NCBI GenBank assembly: GCA_033557465.1
Contig: CM066045.1
Span: forward strand, 132,825,596-132,889,595
Length of the DNA stretch: 64,000 nucleotides
Direction of reading: 5' to 3'
Source: Ichthyophis bannanicus
Lineage: Eukaryota > Chordata > Amphibia > Gymnophiona > Ichthyophiidae
Below are positions 59,195-64,000 of this stretch, in pieces. Both the position numbers and the translations under genes were made by a program. Below the pieces are notes generated by a model that made no database searches, was not told where the DNA came from, and worked only from the letters and a program-made list of their open reading frames with translations. Numbering within the stretch: position 1 is the first letter of the stretch; every line of letters begins with the position of its first letter.

Positions 59195-61078
59195 ATGGCT
59201 GCCAGCGGGTTTAAAAAGTGTGATCGTTGTGTCAGACTCATGTCTCTTACTGACACGCATGACTGCTGCCTAGGGGCCGAGCATGACACTATGAGTTGCG
59301 GCCCGTGCAGCAGTATGTTCTCGAAGGCCCTGAGGAGTCGGCAGTCGCAAAGGGATCGTATCTTCTCTGACTCCGCGCGGACGTAGTCAGAGGCCTCGAC
59401 GTCTCATGGCTCCGGCTCAGACCATCGTCGGAGTTCTTCTGAACGGGGCTCTCCCGGCCGGAAACACCGGCGGGAGAAGAGGCCCGCGAGGGTGGAGCCA
59501 GACGGCAATCCTGGTTCATCGAGGGCCAGGTCGCTCAGCCCGGCCCGACTCCCCGGGCCCTCGGAGGGAGAGAGGCCTTCGAAGCTTCCTCGTCTCGAAG
59601 TGGAGACTCCTGGACACGTGAGTGATACAGTCCTCCTGGACTCCCCCACGGATGATCCGACGTCGGGCCCTTATGGGTCTTCTGAGCTTGGTTTCAGACT
59701 GACGACCTTGGAGCGCAGTATCTCTGCCTTTATGGACCAGCAGCGGGCATTGATCACCAGCCTCGCCAGTGCATCTGCCCCGACCACCGGGACGTCGACG
59801 CCCAAGTCGACGCCGGAGGCCGAGTCGATCCTCGAGGCCATACGAGCTCGAGTCGATCCTCGACCTAGGTCTCCCTCGGCTTCCCGTTCGGGACCGAGGT
59901 CCTCGACGCTGGCCTCGGCATCGGGGAGGAGGTCTCCGGGCCCTGCGCGCACGGAGCCGCTCGACTACTCCTCGGAGGAGTCGGGCTGGGACACGGAGGA
60001 GGACGAGTCACCCGGTTCCTTTCAGACCCGGTGCGTCCCCTCCGACTCGCCTGAGTCGGAGCCTCAGAGGCGATCCCCCCCGGAGGATACCCGGTTCTCC
60101 GATTTCGTGAGGGATATGGCCAAGGCCTTGGCTTTTCCCGCTGATCCGGAGGAGGAACCCCGAGCCGAAGAGCTCGAGGCCCTTCAGTATGACTCCCCTC
60201 CGAGGGAGGCCTTTACTGTACCGGTTCCCCCGATGCTGGAGCGGCTTCTCTTCCACATGTGGGAAAGCCCAGCCTCGACGCCGGTGTTGAGGAAGCGGGT
60301 CGATTCCATGTATCGAGTCCGCAAGAGCCCTGGGTTCCAGAAGGCGCAACTACCGCACCACTCCATGGTGGTGGAATCGGCCATGCATCGACTTAAAAGT
60401 CAAAAGATGCACTCCTCGGTGCCTCCGGGTAAGGAGGCCCGGAATCTGGATGCCCTCGGTAGGAAGTGCTTCCAGGGCTCTATGCTTGCTTGTCGGGTCC
60501 AGACATATCAGTTGTATATGGGTATGTATCTCCGCGACCTGGCGAAAGAAATGGCGGGTTTTTCCGCCGGTCTCTCCGAGGAACCCTTGCAGCGGTTCCA
60601 AGCCCTGTCCACAGGGATTCGAGAGTGTTCGAAGTTCATTTCTCGAGCGGCCTATGATGGCTTCGAAGCATCGGCTCGAGTAGCCGGAGCCGGCATCGGG
60701 GCTCGCCGCCAAGCTTGGCTTCAGTCCTCTGACCTCGAGCCGTGGGTGCAGGACAAGTTGGTCGATGTCCCTTGCAGAGGGAAAAACCTCTTCGGCAAGC
60801 CCATGGCCGACAAGGCGGCGGAGCTTGAGTCAGAGACTCTCACCAGGACTCGCCTTTCCAGGAAAACTTCTGCTCCTTCTCAGAGGAAGAAGGGCTCGGG
60901 AAAAAAGCCCTTTTACCCGAGGAAGGTGTTTGCTTATAAGCAGCACCACCCACACTATCAGGCCTCGACAACCCCTCATCAGGGGCAGCAGCCTAAGGGG
61001 CAGGGTAACGGGTCCCGGAGGCAGAAAGCCCTCAAGCCCACCACGCAGGCCCCGGCCCAGCAGGGTGGGGTTTTTTGA
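59195..61078 (+). pseudogene. DIRS copy D gag with one nonsense codon
   Basis: ATG 59195 (MAASGFKKCDRCVRLMSLTD). The knuckle is damaged: CCLGAEHDTMSC lacks the Leu-Arg-Cys segment. TAG at 59384-59386 replaces a Ser codon, after which the same frame is open to TGA 61076-61078. Conserved C-terminal blocks RFSDFVRDMAKALAFPADPE, YQLYMGMYLRDLAKEMAGFS, WVQDKLVDVPCRGKNLFGKP and KKGSGKKPFYPRK, end QQGGVF. 627 codons in all, close to B's 644, so the family gag is ~630-650 residues. Confidence 0.86.
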
Positions 61079-61079
61079 C
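61073..61079 (+). promoter_or_regulatory. Candidate +1 recoding site at gag/pol junction (copy D)
   Basis: Gag ends GTT TTT TGA C; pol is open +1 (GAC TAT GCC AGC, giving DYASIAS). Same as B, C, E and H. Confidence 0.5.
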
Positions 61080-62987
61080 TATGCCAGCATAGCCTCCCCC
61101 CCAGGGGCCCTCGCTCAGCACGGGGGGCCGGCTGACCCACTTTGCTCACAGGTGGTCAGCCGTAACATCCGATGCCTGGGTGTTGCGGGTGGTTCAAAAG
61201 GGCTACCTCCTACATTTTCACCAGGTGCCCCCCCCTACTTCTCGAGGGAGCCTCCCAGACCCCCGCTGCACAAAGACGTACTCCTTCAGGAGCTGTAAAG
61301 TCTGCTTCAGGAGCGGGCGGTGGAGCCAGTGCCCCAGCATCTGTGCGGTCACGGTTTCTACTCGAGGTACTTCCTGGTGCCAAAGAGAACAGGAGGCCTC
61401 AGACCCATTCTGGACTTGCGCAACCTCAACAAGTTCCTGCAGCGGGAAAAGTTCAAGATGCTTACCCTTGGAACCCTACTGCCCTACCTCCAGCAGGGAG
61501 ATTGGCTATGCTCCTTGGATCTAAAGGATGCTTATACTCACATCCTCATTCATCCAGACCACAGACAATATCTCAGATTTGTAGTGGGAGGAAACCACTA
61601 TCAGTACCGAGTACTGCCCTTTGGCCTATCCTCCGCTCCCAGGGTGTTCACGAAGTGCCTGGCAGAGGTGGCAGCCTTCCTAAGGCTTCAAGGCCTCTTC
61701 GTCTTCCCATACCTGGACGACTGGCTCATCCGAGCATCGTCTGCTCCAGAGGTCGCCCAGGCCACCCAGTGTACGGTGGCTCTGCTTCAGCACTTGGGCT
61801 TCGTCATAAACTTCGAGAAGTCCGCTTTGCTTTCCTCTCAGGACCTCGAGTTCATAGGGGCACGGCTGGACACTCGGCAGGCTCGTGCCTTCTTGCCTCT
61901 GGAACGGGCCAACAGGCTTATGGCTCTAGCCGGCAGGTTCAACAGCGAGTCGCCGGCCCCTGCCAGACAGTTCCTGCAACTGCTTGGACACATGGCCTCC
62001 ACGGTCCATGTCACTCCGAATGCCCGTCTACATATGAAACCTGCTCAGTGGAGCCTTCGCACTCAGTGGCATCAGTCCACAGGGAGACTGTCGGACCTGA
62101 TACAGATTTCCGACCGTCTGGTCTCCTCCCTGCAATGGTGGCTTCACCTGCCCAACCTAGTGCTCGGCATGTCCTTTCAGTCGCCCCCACCGTCCCGGGT
62201 GCTCACGACAGATGCCTCCCTCCTGGGCTGGGGGGCGCATTGTCGGGGGACATGCACTCAAGGCCTTTGGACACCTTGGGAGGCCGCCCAGCAGATAAAC
62301 TTTCTAGAGCTACGGGCGATCCGCCTAGCTCTGCGGGCCTTCTCTCACCTGACGTTCGGTCAGTCCGTACTGGTGCAGACGGACAATCAGGTTGCCATGT
62401 TCTGTGTGAACAAACAAGGGGGCACGGGCTCCCTCCTTCTATGTCAGGAAGCTCGGAGGCTGTGCTCTTGGGCTGTCAGTCACGACATCCTCCTCAAAGT
62501 GGTTTACCTGCCAGGGCAGGACAATTGCCTGGCAGACAAACTGAGCCGGATTCTGCTGCCGCACGAATGGAAGTTGAACCCCGCGGTGGTCCAGCAGATC
62601 TTCCGCCGGTGGGGCTCTCCCACTGTGGATCTCTTTGCCAGTCCCCTGAACAGGCAGCTCCCCAGATTCTGTTCCCGGCACCCTCACCCTCTTCGAGTGG
62701 CACTGGATGCTTTCCTCATCCCGTGGTCCACGGGTCTGCTGTATGCCTTCCCTCCCACACCACTGGTGTCCCGGACCTTGTTCAAAGTTGTCCAGGACAG
62801 GGCCTCCGTGATCCTGGTAGCGCCCCGGTGGCCGAGACAACCGTGGTTCCTTCTGCTTCTACAGCTAGCGGTGGACACCCCTCTTCCCCTGGGGTTTCAG
62901 CCCGATCTCCTGACCCAGGATCAGGGTACTCTTCTGCACCCCAACCTCAGGGCCCTGCAACTGATGGCCTGGCTGCTGAAAGGGTAG
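61077..62987 (+). pseudogene. DIRS copy D pol (RT-RNase H-methyltransferase), nearly intact
   Basis: Two early defects: an indel in the C-run near 61230 and TAA at 61296-61298. From 61299 the frame is open to TAG 62987. RT: GLRPILDLRNLNKFL, WLCSLDLKDAYTHILIH, RVLPFGLSSAPRVF, VFPYLDDWLIRA. RNase H: LTTDASLLGWGAH, LELRAIRLALRAF, VQTDNQVAMFCVNKQGGTGS, CLADKLSR. Methyltransferase: VDLFASPLNRQLPRFCSR, LLYAFPPTPL, LVAPRWPRQPWFLLL. The stop overlaps the YR frame (GGG TAG / GTA GTC). Confidence 0.86.
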
Positions 62988-64000
62988 TCCTAGCCCCACT
63001 GCTGCTACCCCCGGAGGTGGAAGCTGTCGTCCTAGCATCTCGGCGACCTTCCACCCGGAAGTCTTACGCCCTCAAGTGGCGTCGCTTCTCGGTCTGGTGT
63101 TCTCAGCGATCTGAGGACCCCTTCGACTGTCTGGTATCGGTGGTACTGCAATATTTGCTTCACCTCTCCGACCTAGGTCTCAAATCCAATTCTGTCAGAG
63201 TCCACCTCAGTGCTCTCTCTACACATCATTCACCGGTTGACGGCCAGCCTCTCTCTTCGCACCCCTTGGTGGCGCGTTTCCTCAGAGGCCTCCTTCTGCT
63301 TAAACCTCCGTTGCGCCCTCCAGCTCCTGACTGGGACCTCAACGTGGTTCTGCAAAGGCTTATCTGCCCGCCTTTTGAACCCATGGCTACCTGCCCTCTT
63401 CGTTTCCTCTCCTGGAAAACTCTCTTCTTGGTAGCCCTCACTTCCGCGAGGCGCGTAAGTGAGCTGCAGGCCCTAGTGTCGGACCCTCCGTACACTAGGT
63501 TCTACAGGAATAGGGTGGTCCTGCGGACCCACCCTAAGTTCCTTCCAAAGGTGGTCTCCCACTTTCACATCAATCAAGAGGTGGTTCTTCCGACCTTCTT
63601 CCCCAGGCCGCATGCCAGCCGAGCTGAGACTGTCCTGCACACCCTGGATTGTAGAAGAGCCTTGTCCTTCTACCTTGACCGTACGCGGGAGCATAGAAAA
63701 GCGGTTCAGCTTTTCGTGTCTTTTGATCCCAATCGGTTGGGGGTGCCTGTCTCTAAGCGCACTCTGTCCACCTGGGTGGCCGACTGTATCGCCTGGACTT
63801 ACGGGGCGGCCGGCCTCTCCTTGGAAAGTCGCGTCACGGCTCATCGGGTCAGGGCGAAGGCCGCGTCGTCCGTGGCTCACCTCCGCTCTGTTCCGTTGGC
63901 AGACATCTGCCGGGCCGCTACTTGGTCTTCAAGTCAGACTTTTGCGGCTCACTACTGCCTGGAAAGGGAGTCCCGCAGGGACAGTGTTTTCGGTCAGGCA
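62600..64000 (+). CDS. DIRS copy D tyrosine recombinase (5' part open, 3' end outside window)
   Basis: Frame -1 relative to pol. Read codon by codon it is open from at least 62600, through the methyltransferase overlap to the window edge. After the overlap: STRKSYALKWRRFSVWC, LTSARRVSELQAL (Arg), LRTHPKFLPKVVSHFHINQE, SKRTLSTWVADCIAWTY, TAHRVRAKAASSVAHLRSV (HxxR; one extra Ser codon), AAHYCLERESRRD (Tyr). No defect seen. The start codon is unknown, and only the last few residues of the family C-terminus (LRNLFEV) are missing. Confidence 0.82.

Larger units (their letters stand above)
58804..64000 (+). mobile_element. DIRS retrotransposon copy D, right end outside window
   Basis: Begins TTCTCCAGGACCAAGCAGG at 58804, inside the YR gene of copy E. 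Left ITR to ~58970, gag 59195-61078, pol 61077-62987, YR from <=62600 to the window edge. Closest in sequence to copies A and C. The ICR and right ITR lie beyond 64000. Confidence 0.92.

Noticed and set aside
1..64000. Endogenous retrovirus or viral genome content
   Set aside because: RT-bearing elements have DIRS features (ITRs, ICR, YR, Dam-like MT) or LINE features; no LTRs, protease, DDE integrase or envelope were seen.

Overview
This window is vertebrate nuclear DNA from a repeat-rich genome. Its only clear host-gene content is three consecutive exons of NCAM1 (neural cell adhesion molecule 1), all on the + strand: 8146-8296 (second half of Ig domain 4), 23902-24086 (first half of Ig5) and 24432-24528 (second half of Ig5). 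The sequence before 8146, between the exons and after 24528 is intron. The first complete intron is 15.6 kb, and the intron after 24528 exceeds 39 kb and runs off the window. Huge introns, abundant DIRS retrotransposons, and L1 and L2/CR1-type LINEs suggest an amphibian, plausibly a caecilian. The species is an inference, because DIRS elements also occur in other tetrapods and fish.

Most of the window is DIRS-type tyrosine-recombinase retrotransposons, named A-H here. A (<1-2231) is a 3' half with open frames. F (about 2232-7905) is an old, divergent copy. G (about 11740-23222) is another old copy split by B (15041-20896). H (25435-about 43330) is an old copy whose RT is split by a 10.8-kb nest of LINEs. 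E (47705->58803) is a divergent copy whose recombinase gene is split first by C (52548-58353) and then by D (58804->64000). The order within an element is left ITR, gag, pol (RT, RNase H, Dam-like methyltransferase), tyrosine recombinase (YR) in an overlapping frame, internal complementary region (ICR), right ITR. All eight copies point the same way as NCAM1.

Other repeats fill the gaps. They are an L2/CR1-like LINE set at 29590-40040 with an L1 ORF1 remnant, a tRNA-headed SINE that shares the LINE 3' hairpin tail, four hAT-type elements (three with exact and one with imperfect 8-bp duplications; one encodes a BED-finger/CGGBP1-like protein), a palindromic TA-flanked MITE, and a two-ORF DNA transposon of unrecognised superfamily at 44893-47393.

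The strongest less-explained signals lie in the DIRS family. A gag stop of the form TTT-TGA-C precedes a pol frame that is always +1 in five copies. The gag carries an N-terminal zinc-knuckle-like Cys/His array. The ITRs carry CRE-like, NRF1-like, E2F-like and YY1-like motifs. About 400 nt are kept open in both the methyltransferase and YR frames.
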